A stretch of 64,000 bases of DNA from Flavobacterium ustbae (GTDB taxonomy: Bacteria > Bacteroidota > Bacteroidia > Flavobacteriales > Flavobacteriaceae). The position numbers were made by a program, and so were the translations under genes. Numbering within the stretch: the first letter of the stretch is position 1; every line of letters starts with the position of its first letter. Below the pieces are notes generated by a model. The model was not told the DNA's origin. It made no database searches and was given only the letters and a program-made list of their open reading frames with translations. The DNA is taken from positions 62,001-126,000 of the forward strand of contig NZ_RPOC01000010.1 of assembly GCF_003946915.1 (NCBI RefSeq). The letters run 5' to 3'. Of the stretch, positions 27,693 through 35,010 are shown in pieces.

Positions 27693-28593
27693 TGGTTTTG
27701 AGTATTGGTAATTTCTTCTGCTTCAACTTTATATTCATTCCGTCAATTCCCTGCAATCCGCCTGTGTGAATGAGTAAAATTTTAGAATGTGCAGGAAAAT
27801 AATTTTTGCCGATTAAATCTATAACGCCAAAAACCATCTTTCCCGTATAAATTGGATCTAAGGGCACTTTTGTCTCTTCAAAAAAAGCATTAATAAATTC
27901 AATTAATTCTAAATTTATTTTGCCGTAGCCTCCAAAATGATAGTCAGAAATTAAATTCCAGTTATCTTGTTTTGCAAAAATACGAATTTCATCTTGTAAA
28001 AAGTCACCTTTTAACGCCGGAAAGCCCAAAATTTTCTGATTTTGCAGAGAACTATTAATTAATCCCGAAATCGTACCACCTGTTCCAACCGCACAGCAAA
28101 CGTAATTAAAAACCGAATCTTCATTGGTCAAAATCTCTTCGCAGCCTTTTACCGCCAGTTCGTTTGTACCTCCTTCGGGAACCAAATAAAAATCGCCAAA
28201 CTTGTCTTTTAGTTTTTCTATAAAAGAGATTTCGTTTTTTAATCGATACTCTTCTCTCGAAACAAATTCAAATTGCATTCCGTTTTCCTGAGCAAATTTC
28301 AGCGTCGGATTTTCTTCAATTTTATCTGAAAGTTCGTCTCCGCGAATGATTCCGATAGTTTTAAAACCCTGCTCCTTTCCAGCATAAGCCACAGCCGCAA
28401 TATGATTAGAAAATGCACCGCCAAAAGTCAGCAGTGTTTTTTTATTTTCGGCTTTCGCCTGAAGTAAATTGTATTTCAATTTTCTAAGTTTATTTCCAGA
28501 AATAAAAGGATGATTTTGATCTTCGCGCTTTATGGTCAAAGAAATAGCATTAGGAAATTGAATATTGATGGATTGATTGTAAACTGGATTCAT
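27685..28593 (-). CDS. ACC deaminase / D-cysteine desulfhydrase family enzyme
   Basis: This 302-residue PLP fold-type II enzyme has its Schiff-base Lys in ISGNKLRKLKYNL and the TFGGAFSNHIAA substrate loop, typical of the 1-aminocyclopropane-1-carboxylate deaminase and D-cysteine desulfhydrase group. Family members in bacteria often deaminate D-cysteine to pyruvate, sulfide and ammonia. Which substrate applies here is not determinable. The gene follows the HEKIH membrane protein by one base and overlaps the glucosaminidase gene. Confidence 0.85.
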   Translation of the reverse strand: MNPVYNQSINIQFPNAISLTIKREDQNHPFISGNKLRKLKYNLLQAKAENKKTLLTFGGAFSNHIAAVAYAGKEQGFKTIGIIRGDELSDKIEENPTLKFAQENGMQFEFVSREEYRLKNEISFIEKLKDKFGDFYLVPEGGTNELAVKGCEEILTNEDSVFNYVCCAVGTGGTISGLINSSLQNQKILGFPALKGDFLQDEIRIFAKQDNWNLISDYHFGGYGKINLELIEFINAFFEETKVPLDPIYTGKMVFGVIDLIGKNYFPAHSKILLIHTGGLQGIDGMNIKLKQKKLPILKTND

Positions 28594-28594
28594 T

Positions 28595-28924
28595 TTATTT
28601 GATGTAATGCAGAAACTGGAAAAAAGGTCGATTCTTAAGATAATTTAAATCTGTTTCTTTAGTATACGCTTCTCTTTCAAAACTAATATTTCGATAAGCT
28701 AAATCTTTGTTTTTGTATTGAATCAGGCGAATAAAAAATTCTAAAACGTACCAGATAAAAAACGGAAGAACTAGCATTTCAAGCTGTTGTCTCAAATGTA
28801 TTTTTTCATGATTGACGAATGTTCCGTTTGATTTATCAAAATCATATTTAACCAAAACGAAAGGAAATAAAGCCATTCCTCGATATCCTTTCGGAATTAA
28901 ATATTTAGCAACAATAAGAAACAT
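28595..28924 (-). CDS. Small membrane protein with HEKIH motif
   Basis: This 109-residue protein has HEKIHLRQQ (HExxH, residues about 39-47) immediately before a membrane helix (LEMLVLPFFIWYVLEFFIRL). The motif matches a zinc metalloprotease active site and resembles truncated M48/M56-like proteins; a third ligand may be the Glu in ISFEREAY. It is a conserved-looking but uncharacterised protein, likely cotranscribed with the deaminase-like gene one base downstream. Confidence 0.6.
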   Translation of the reverse strand: MFLIVAKYLIPKGYRGMALFPFVLVKYDFDKSNGTFVNHEKIHLRQQLEMLVLPFFIWYVLEFFIRLIQYKNKDLAYRNISFEREAYTKETDLNYLKNRPFFQFLHYIK

Positions 28925-28994
28925 TGGCTGTAAAATTTATAAATTTGTAGCTATAAAATTGTTCGATTTCAATAAAATCATAATCAAATATTTA

Positions 28995-29002
28995 TATTTT
29001 TG
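28995..29002 (+). promoter_or_regulatory. Candidate -7 box (TATTTTTG)
   Basis: The box matches TAnnTTTG, 36 bases upstream of the DUF5522 ATG, and could drive DUF5522 and the hydroxyacid dehydrogenase. Confidence 0.5.
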
Positions 29003-29038
29003 ATTTTCGTTATTCGAAAAAGGACCTGAAGCAGATTT

Positions 29039-29218
29039 ATGAAAGAGCAAAGTAATGAAAATAAATTAATCGAAGGAGAAGATTTCTACTATACTCCTGA
29101 AGGTTATAAATGCTTTACCGAAAAACATCATTTAAAACGCGGTTACTGCTGTAAAAGTGGCTGTCGTCATTGTCCGTACGGATATGATAAAAAAACAGGA
29201 AGAATAAATAAAAATTAG
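29039..29218 (+). CDS. DUF5522 family protein
   Basis: This 59-residue protein is missed by a 60-residue cutoff. It has EDFYYTPEGYKCFTEKHHLK followed by a cysteine/histidine cluster, RGYCCKSGCRHCPYGYD, which is the hallmark of DUF5522; the Cx2-4C layout suggests a zinc or iron-sulfur site. Function is unknown. It has its own -7 box and ends ten bases before the dehydrogenase ATG, so the two are probably an operon. Confidence 0.85.
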   Translation: MKEQSNENKLIEGEDFYYTPEGYKCFTEKHHLKRGYCCKSGCRHCPYGYDKKTGRINKN

Positions 29219-29228
29219 AATACCACAA

Positions 29229-30203
29229 ATGAAGGTTTTTATCAATAAAAATATACCCGAAGAAGGCATTAAATTGCTTCAGGAAAAAGGCATAAATCTT
29301 ACGATAAACCCAACTGAAAATGTTTTGTCAAGAAAAGAATTTATAAAAATGTGTCAGGAAAACGATGCTCTTTTGAATGTTGGAACCAATAAATTGGATG
29401 AAGATTTTTTTGAACAATGTCCCAATTTAAAAGGCATTGCTTTGTTTTCTGTCGGATTTGATTCTGTTCATATTCCCTCAGCAAATAAAAGAAAAATTCC
29501 AGTTGGGAATACTCCCGATGTGCTGAGCAGAGCCACTTCTGATGTTGCTTTTTTATTGATGCAAAGCGTGGCAAGAAAATCATTCTTTAATCATAAAAGA
29601 ATTCTAAATGATGATTGGGGAAGTTTCGATCCGTTAGCCAATTTAGGACAAGAACTTTATGGCAAAACGCTGGGTATTTTTGGTTTAGGAAGAATTGGTT
29701 TTGAAATGGCTAAAAAATGTAAAGCTGCATTTGGAATGAATATTATTTATCATAATCGTTCTCATAATGAAGTTGCTGAAAAAGAATTGGACGCAAAATA
29801 TGTAGATTTTGAAACGTTACTTGAAGAAAGTGATGTTTTAAGTATTCATTCAAATTATAGCGAAGAAAATAATGAGCTTTTCAATAAAAATACTTTTGCC
29901 AAAATGAAATCTAATGCAATATTCATCAACACGGCAAGAGGAAAATTTCATAATGAAGAGGATTTATTTCACGCTTTAACAAACAACATAATTTGGGGCG
30001 CTGGACTTGATGTTACAAATCCAGAACCTATGAAGTCGGACAATCCGTTATTGTCGCTTCCAAATTGCTGTATTCTGCCGCATATTGGCTCAGCAACTTA
30101 CGAAGCCAGAATCGGAATGGCGGTTTGTGCTGCACAAAATATAATTGCGCTTTTTGAGAATAAAAAAATGCCATTTTGTGTAAATGAGGAAGTTTATAAA
30201 TAA
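29229..30203 (+). CDS. D-isomer-specific 2-hydroxyacid dehydrogenase
   Basis: This 324-residue NAD(P)-dependent dehydrogenase resembles glyoxylate/hydroxypyruvate reductases. It has the Rossmann motif TLGIFGLGRIGFEMA, the catalytic Arg in FINTARGKFHNEE, the Glu in TNPEPMKSDNP and the His in LPHIGSATYEARIG. It starts ten bases after DUF5522. A second family member occurs at 15523-16542; the two are only distantly related. Confidence 0.88.
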   Translation: MKVFINKNIPEEGIKLLQEKGINLTINPTENVLSRKEFIKMCQENDALLNVGTNKLDEDFFEQCPNLKGIALFSVGFDSVHIPSANKRKIPVGNTPDVLSRATSDVAFLLMQSVARKSFFNHKRILNDDWGSFDPLANLGQELYGKTLGIFGLGRIGFEMAKKCKAAFGMNIIYHNRSHNEVAEKELDAKYVDFETLLEESDVLSIHSNYSEENNELFNKNTFAKMKSNAIFINTARGKFHNEEDLFHALTNNIIWGAGLDVTNPEPMKSDNPLLSLPNCCILPHIGSATYEARIGMAVCAAQNIIALFENKKMPFCVNEEVYK

Positions 30204-30734
30204 ATCTCAATTTTTTTATCCCGAGGCTTCGGGACCAAATTCCAATCGAAAATCTAAAATCAGAAATCTAAAATAACATATATGGATATTCGTTCAAGAA
30301 AGTTTAAGATTACGATTTATAAGTCGTATCATCGGTCGGATATCCGTTATCCTTAGTTTTTTAATTAGAAAATTGGGAATTAGATAATTATTGGAAAATT
30401 CCAATTTTTATCCCGAGGCTTCGGGACCAAATTCCAAGCTAAAATTCAATATTTAGCTCCGCTGGAGCTTTATGTTAATGGATTATAATTTTTCTATAAA
30501 CATTTCGCCTTTCCAAGGCTTAAAAACTTCATTGAGAATTAATTTGCATAGAAGTATATTCACATGCAAAATTAAAGGATGAAAAAACTCCAGAGGAGTT
30601 ACATATTTATAGAATCACAATATTCGTACGCAGAAAAAAGCTCCAGAGGAGCGACATATTTATAAAAAAATATTTGCTCGAAGAATCTAAAGCTTAGCAC
30701 CTTAGAACCTCAGCAACTTAGCACCTTTAAAAAA
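30204..30734. repeat. Intergenic repeat island upstream of hutU (531 bp)
   Basis: This gene-free stretch is a mosaic of repeats. Two copies of a 16-bp palindrome TCCCGAGGCTTCGGGA sit at 30219-30234 and 30411-30426, each inside a longer direct repeat running into CCAAATTCCAA. Three units of a CTCC-GAGG family follow: AGCTCCGCTGGAGCT at 30455-30469, AACTCCAGAGGAGTTACATA at 30587-30606 and AGCTCCAGAGGAGCGACATA at 30639-30658. A TTAGCACCTTAGAACCTCAG-type word lies just before hutU at 30693-30727. I see no protein gene or RNA gene in it. Confidence 0.8.
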
Positions 30735-32711
30735 ATGACTTTCAAAGAACAAATACAACAAGGAATACCTTCGGTTTTACCTTCAAAGCAAGCATACGAT
30801 CCGGCTATAAATCATGCGCCTAAACGAAAAGAAATTCTTTCGGCAGAAGAAAAAAAGCTGGCGTTGAAAAATGCTTTACGTTATTTCGATCCAAAACATC
30901 ACGCCGAATTAATTCCTGAATTTTCAGAAGAATTAGAAACTTACGGACGTATTTATATGTATCGCCTTCGTCCAAATTATAAAATGTATGCAAGACCGAT
31001 TGAGGAATATCCTGGAAAATCATTGCAGGCAAAAGCGATTATGCACATGATTCAGAACAATCTGGATTATGCTGTAGCACAGCACCCGCACGAATTGATT
31101 ACGTATGGCGGAAACGGAGCTGTTTTCCAGAACTGGGCGCAATATTTATTGACGATGCAGTATTTGTCTGAAATGACAGATGAACAGACTTTAACGATGT
31201 ACTCAGGACATCCAATGGGACTATTCCCTTCGCATAAAGAAGCGCCGAGAGTTGTGGTTACCAACGGAATGGTGATCCCGAATTATTCTAAACCTGACGA
31301 TTGGGAAAAAATGAATGCTTTAGGAGTTTCGCAATACGGACAAATGACGGCGGGAAGTTATATGTATATTGGTCCACAAGGAATTGTACACGGAACTACG
31401 ATTACGGTTTTGAATGGTTTTAGAAAAATAAAACAAAATCCGGAAGGCAATTTATTTGTGACTTCTGGTCTTGGCGGAATGTCAGGCGCACAGCCAAAAG
31501 CGGGAAATATTGCGGGCTGTATTACGGTTTGTGCTGAGGTAAATCCGAAGATTACTAAAATTCGTCACGAGCAAGGTTGGATTAACGAAATTGTAACCTC
31601 AACCGAAGAATTGGTTGCCAGAGTAAATTCGGCGAAAGCCAAAAAAGAAACGGTTTCTATTGCCTACTTAGGAAATGTCGTTGATGTTTGGGAATGTTTT
31701 GACAAAGAAAATATTAAAATTGATTTAGGTTCAGACCAGACTTCACTTCATAATCCTTGGGCCGGAGGTTATTATCCAGTAGGAATTTCGTTTGAAGATG
31801 CTAATAAAATGATGGCTGAAAATCCAGAATTATTCAAAGAAAAAGTTCAGGAATCTTTACGCAGACATGCAGATGCCATTAACAAACATACGGCAAAAGG
31901 AACGTATTTCTTCGATTACGGAAATGCCTTTTTATTAGAAGCTTCTCGCGCTGGTGCCGATGTTATGGCAGAAAATAATATCGATTTTAAATATCCAAGT
32001 TACGTTCAGGATATTATGGGACCAATGTGTTTCGACTACGGTTTTGGCCCTTTTCGTTGGGTTTGTACTTCTGGAAAACCTGAAGATTTACTAAAAACAG
32101 ATGCTATTGCTTGTCAGGTTTTAGAAGAAATGGCTAAAACGGCTCCAAATGAAATTCAGCAGCAAATGCAGGATAACATTAAATGGATTAAAGGAGCACA
32201 AGAAAACAAACTGGTTGTAGGTTCCCAAGCTCGTATTTTGTATGCTGATGCTGAAGGTCGAATCAAAATTGCCGAAGCTTTTAATCAGGCCATTGCAAAA
32301 GGCGAAATTGGTGCTGTCGTTTTAGGGCGTGATCATCATGATGTTTCAGGAACTGATTCTCCTTACAGAGAAACTTCAAATATTTATGACGGTTCTCGTT
32401 TTACGGCAGATATGGCAATACATAACGTAATTGGAGATAGTTTTAGAGGAGCAACTTGGGTTTCCATACATAACGGCGGTGGCGTTGGCTGGGGCGAGGT
32501 TATAAACGGTGGCTTTGGTATGGTTCTTGATGGTTCTACAGAGGCTTCAAAGCGTTTAGCATCAATGCTTTTCTGGGATGTTAACAACGGAATTTCAAGA
32601 AGAAGCTGGGCTCGAAATGAAGGTGCTGTTTTTGCTATAAAACGTGCTATCGAAGTTGAGCCTTTATTAAAAGTGACTTTGCCAAATCTAGTTGACGAAA
32701 GTTTACTTTAA
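30735..32711 (+). CDS. hutU: Urocanate hydratase
   Basis: This 658-residue NAD-dependent enzyme converts urocanate to imidazolonepropionate, the second step of histidine breakdown. Clear urocanase blocks are present: ITYGGNGAVFQNWAQYLLTM, LYSGHPMGLFPSH-like TMYSGHPMGLFPSHKEAPRV, SGLGGMSGAQPKAGNIAG (NAD-binding region) and a conserved C-terminal VSIHNGGGVGWGEVINGGFG. It is about 100 residues longer than proteobacterial HutU (about 555), with extra N-terminal and internal sequence. No other hut gene is in the window. Confidence 0.94.
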   Translation: MTFKEQIQQGIPSVLPSKQAYDPAINHAPKRKEILSAEEKKLALKNALRYFDPKHHAELIPEFSEELETYGRIYMYRLRPNYKMYARPIEEYPGKSLQAKAIMHMIQNNLDYAVAQHPHELITYGGNGAVFQNWAQYLLTMQYLSEMTDEQTLTMYSGHPMGLFPSHKEAPRVVVTNGMVIPNYSKPDDWEKMNALGVSQYGQMTAGSYMYIGPQGIVHGTTITVLNGFRKIKQNPEGNLFVTSGLGGMSGAQPKAGNIAGCITVCAEVNPKITKIRHEQGWINEIVTSTEELVARVNSAKAKKETVSIAYLGNVVDVWECFDKENIKIDLGSDQTSLHNPWAGGYYPVGISFEDANKMMAENPELFKEKVQESLRRHADAINKHTAKGTYFFDYGNAFLLEASRAGADVMAENNIDFKYPSYVQDIMGPMCFDYGFGPFRWVCTSGKPEDLLKTDAIACQVLEEMAKTAPNEIQQQMQDNIKWIKGAQENKLVVGSQARILYADAEGRIKIAEAFNQAIAKGEIGAVVLGRDHHDVSGTDSPYRETSNIYDGSRFTADMAIHNVIGDSFRGATWVSIHNGGGVGWGEVINGGFGMVLDGSTEASKRLASMLFWDVNNGISRRSWARNEGAVFAIKRAIEVEPLLKVTLPNLVDESLL

Positions 32712-32740
32712 CTAAAACTGAACACTTAATTTTTGAATAT

Positions 32741-33280
32741 ATGAAAACACTAAAGTTAATTCCGTTATTACTGCTACTGGTACTTACTTCATGCAGTACT
32801 GTGACTGTTTATTCTGATTATGACAAAACTGTCGATTTTGCGCCTTATAAAACATATGCTTATTTTAAGCCGGGAATTGACAAGGTTGAAATATCAGATT
32901 TAGATAAAAGAAGAATTTTACGCGCTATTGATGACCAAATGCAGGCTAAAGGTTTTACCAAAAGCGAAAATCCTGATTTATTAGTAAATATTTTTACGAA
33001 ATCTAGAGAGCAGGTAGATGTAAACCAATTTAGTGCTGGCTGGGGTTACGGCTGGGGTTGGGGTTGGAATCCGTGGATGATGTACGGAGGAAACCAGACA
33101 ACTGTTTCGACTTCTACAGAAGGCACTTTGTACATTGATTTGATCGATGCTAAAAAGAAAGAAATGATCTGGCAAGGTGAAGGAATTGGAACTTTGACAA
33201 GAAACATCGATAAAAAAGACGAAAGAATTGCTGAGTTTGTAGGCAAAATTTTAGCACAATATCCGCCAGTAAAAAAATAA
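32741..33280 (+). CDS. DUF4136 lipoprotein
   Basis: This 179-residue protein has a lipobox (LLLVLTSC) and the DUF4136 pattern: YSDYDKTVDFAPYKTYAYFK near the N-terminus and a C-terminal LYIDLIDAKKKEMIWQGEGI. The middle has a Trp/Gly-rich segment (GWGYGWGWGWNPWMMYGG). DUF4136 proteins are envelope lipoproteins of unknown function. It starts 29 bases after hutU on the same strand; readthrough is possible. Confidence 0.88.
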   Translation: MKTLKLIPLLLLLVLTSCSTVTVYSDYDKTVDFAPYKTYAYFKPGIDKVEISDLDKRRILRAIDDQMQAKGFTKSENPDLLVNIFTKSREQVDVNQFSAGWGYGWGWGWNPWMMYGGNQTTVSTSTEGTLYIDLIDAKKKEMIWQGEGIGTLTRNIDKKDERIAEFVGKILAQYPPVKK

Positions 33281-33285
33281 TTATT

Positions 33286-33293
33286 TACATTTG
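33286..33293 (+). promoter_or_regulatory. -7 box (TACATTTG) of the ilvA leader transcript
   Basis: The box matches TAnnTTTG and lies 20 bases before the leader-peptide ATG, just past the DUF4136 stop codon. It would start a transcript at about 33300 that reads the leader peptide, the attenuator hairpin and ilvA. No good -33 TTG is visible at the ideal spacing. Confidence 0.6.
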
Positions 33294-33313
33294 CTTTTCA
33301 ATCAGCTAGAAAA

Positions 33314-33373
33314 ATGAAAAACTATACTAACATTATTATCGCTATTATTAGCATTATTGCAATTCAGCAGTAG
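33314..33373 (+). CDS. Isoleucine-rich ilv leader peptide (19 aa)
   Basis: The ORF encodes MKNYTNIIIAIISIIAIQQ, in which eight of 19 residues are isoleucine, in runs III, II, II and I. It is preceded by a -7 box and followed by a mutually exclusive pair of hairpins ahead of ilvA. This is the classic design of an amino-acid-sensing leader peptide: ribosome stalling at Ile codons when charged tRNA-Ile is scarce would favour the antiterminator. Function is inferred from design and position; the peptide itself needs no activity. Confidence 0.85.
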   Translation: MKNYTNIIIAIISIIAIQQ

Positions 33374-33438
33374 TGGCGAGGTGTTATATAAGTATGTAAA
33401 ATATAATGTATAGAAACCTCCCAATTGGGAGGTTTTTT
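33374..33438 (+). promoter_or_regulatory. Transcription attenuator of ilvA
   Basis: A perfect 8-bp terminator stem (AACCTCCC 33415-33422, GGGAGGTT 33427-33434) with an AATT loop and T-run follows the leader peptide. Immediately after the leader stop codon, TGGCGAGGT (33374-33382) can pair with ACCTCCCA (33416-33423) with one bulged C, forming the antiterminator. A ribosome finishing at the stop codon would cover 33374-33382 and let the terminator form; stalling upstream at Ile codons would free it. Confidence 0.8.
33415..33438 (+). terminator. Attenuator terminator hairpin
   Basis: AACCTCCC-AATT-GGGAGGTT followed by TTTT, an intrinsic terminator lying between the leader peptide and ilvA with no other gene ending nearby on the plus strand except DUF4136. 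Confidence 0.9.
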
Positions 33439-33457
33439 ATTTTTAATGATAAAAAAG

Positions 33458-33613
33458 TTAGCCACGAATTCACGAATTTTTTTTTGCTGTTTGGCGAAAA
33501 GAAATATTCAACCACAAATTGCACAAATTTTCGCAAATTATTTTTCTGAAGATTTCCTTCTGAAAATTTCCTTCTGAAGATGAAAATATAGAAATTCGTG
33601 AATTCGTGGCTAA
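33458..33613. repeat. Repeat element B, 22-bp perfect terminal inverted repeats
   Basis: A 156-bp element is bounded by perfect 22-bp inverted repeats (33458-33479 and 33592-33613; core AGCCACGAATTCACGAATTT). The interior has CCACAAATTGCACAAATTTTC and a tandem TTTCCTTCTGAAAA/TTTCCTTCTGAAGA pair (33553-33580). It lies between the attenuator and ilvA. No ORF in it is credible. Confidence 0.8.
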
Positions 33614-33629
33614 AAAAAACAAATATCCA

Positions 33630-33666
33630 CACAGATTAAAAATCCTTTTAATTCTTTTAATCTGTG
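33630..33666. repeat. CACAGATTAAAA inverted repeat
   Basis: Arms of 12 bp (33630-33641 and 33655-33666) flank a 13-base loop (AATCCTTTTAATTC region). The motif recurs at about 40060-40082 and 48638-48755. It ends about 20 bases before the ilvA ATG. Confidence 0.7.
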
Positions 33667-33687
33667 GCAAAAATAAAACACACTACT

Positions 33688-34932
33688 ATGAGTTTATTTA
33701 ACGAAGTATTAAACGCAAAAAAGCAGCTCGAAGATGTCGTTGCTGCCACTCCCCTTACCCAAAATTTAAATCTTTCAGACGAATTTGAATCTACTATTTT
33801 ATTAAAAAGAGAAGATTTACAAATTGTTCGTTCGTATAAAATTAGGGGTGCGTACAATAAGATTTCTTCTTTAAATGAAAAAGAAAAAGCTAACGGAATT
33901 GTTTGCGCCAGCGCTGGAAATCACGCTCAAGGTGTTGCTTATTCCTGCAATCTTTTAAAGATTCATGGTAAAATTTACATGCCAAAAACCACTCCAAAAC
34001 AAAAAGTAAAACAAGTCCAATTATTCGGAAAATCGTTTGTTGAAATTGTTTTAACGGGAGATACTTTTGATGATGCTTATGCTTCTGCAACGGCCGATGC
34101 CATCAAAAATCACAAAACATTTATTCATCCTTTTGATGATGAAAAAGTAATCGCTGGCCAAGGAACTGTTGGATTAGAAATCTTAGAAAGTTTTAAAGAA
34201 CCAATCGATTATGTGTTTGTTCCCATTGGCGGTGGTGGGCTGGCATCTGGTTTGTCTGAAGTTTTCAGGCATTTAAGTCCGCATACCAAAATAATTGGTG
34301 TTGAACCAAAAGGTGCGCCTTCAATGAAAACTTCTATCGAAGAAAACAAAAATACCGCTTTAAAAACTATTGACAAATTTGTAGATGGCGCAGCAGTAAA
34401 ACAAGTTGGCGATAAAACTTTTGAAATCTGCCGATACAATCTAGAAGATATTATTCTGGTTCCTGAAGGAAAGGTCTGCACGACAATTTTAAGATTGTAT
34501 AATGAAGAAGCTATGGTTGTAGAACCCGCTGGTGCTTTGACAATTGCTGCTTTGGATTTTTATAAGGAAAAAATCAAAGGAAAAAATGTGGTCTGTATTG
34601 TGAGCGGAAGCAATAATGATATTGAAAGAACTGCCGAAATAAAAGAACGTTCCTTACTTTACGAAGGTTTAATGCATTATTTTATGATTCAGTTTCCGCA
34701 ACGACCGGGGGCATTAAAAGAATTTGTCAATAATATTTTGGGCCCAGATGATGACATCACTTATTTTCAATTTGCTAAGAAAAACAGCCGTGAAGTAGGT
34801 TCTGTTGTGGTTGGTTTAGAATTGAAAAATAAAAATGATATTATGCCAATCAAACTGAAAATGACCGAAAATGGTTTTGAATTTCAATATTTGAATGATA
34901 ATCAGGATTTGTTTACACAATTAATCGGTTAA
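33688..34932 (+). CDS. ilvA: Threonine dehydratase (threonine deaminase)
   Basis: The enzyme has about 414 residues and deaminates threonine to 2-oxobutanoate, the first committed step to isoleucine. The PLP Lys is in IVRSYKIRGAYNK, the substrate loop in CASAGNHAQGVA and the phosphate-binding loop in FVPIGGGGLASGLSE. One C-terminal ACT-like regulatory domain is present (about 330-414, starting MIQFPQRPGALKEFVNNILG), so it is probably feedback-inhibited by isoleucine. The start is at ATG 33688 (MSLFNEVLNA) because the GTG-opened upstream codons lie in a repeat. It is preceded by an Ile leader and attenuator, so isoleucine controls both synthesis and activity. Confidence 0.95.
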   Translation: MSLFNEVLNAKKQLEDVVAATPLTQNLNLSDEFESTILLKREDLQIVRSYKIRGAYNKISSLNEKEKANGIVCASAGNHAQGVAYSCNLLKIHGKIYMPKTTPKQKVKQVQLFGKSFVEIVLTGDTFDDAYASATADAIKNHKTFIHPFDDEKVIAGQGTVGLEILESFKEPIDYVFVPIGGGGLASGLSEVFRHLSPHTKIIGVEPKGAPSMKTSIEENKNTALKTIDKFVDGAAVKQVGDKTFEICRYNLEDIILVPEGKVCTTILRLYNEEAMVVEPAGALTIAALDFYKEKIKGKNVVCIVSGSNNDIERTAEIKERSLLYEGLMHYFMIQFPQRPGALKEFVNNILGPDDDITYFQFAKKNSREVGSVVVGLELKNKNDIMPIKLKMTENGFEFQYLNDNQDLFTQLIG

Positions 34933-34941
34933 ATAAAAGAC

Positions 34942-34974
34942 AAAGGCTGCCAGATGGGATGGCAGCCTTTTCAA
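34942..34974 (+). terminator. ilvA terminator
   Basis: AAAGGCTGCC (34942-34951) and GGCAGCCTTT (34961-34970) form a 10-bp stem with a 9-base loop, just after the ilvA stop. The T-run is short (four), so its strength is uncertain. It also faces the convergent GH30 gene. Confidence 0.7.
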
Positions 34975-35010
34975 ATTCAATACAAATTACTAATTGAATT
35001 GTGGATGTTA

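Noticed and set aside
30204..30734. CRISPR-like array
   Set aside because: Repeat units are few, spacing is irregular and spacers differ in length; no cas genes are near.
33384..33670. Overlapping minus-strand ORFs between the ilvA attenuator and ilvA
   Set aside because: Made of the inverted repeats of element B, AT-rich and unlikely to be translated.
33664..33687. Upstream GTG extension of ilvA
   Set aside because: The codons lie in the CACAGATTAAAA hairpin end; no family similarity to ilvA N-termini.
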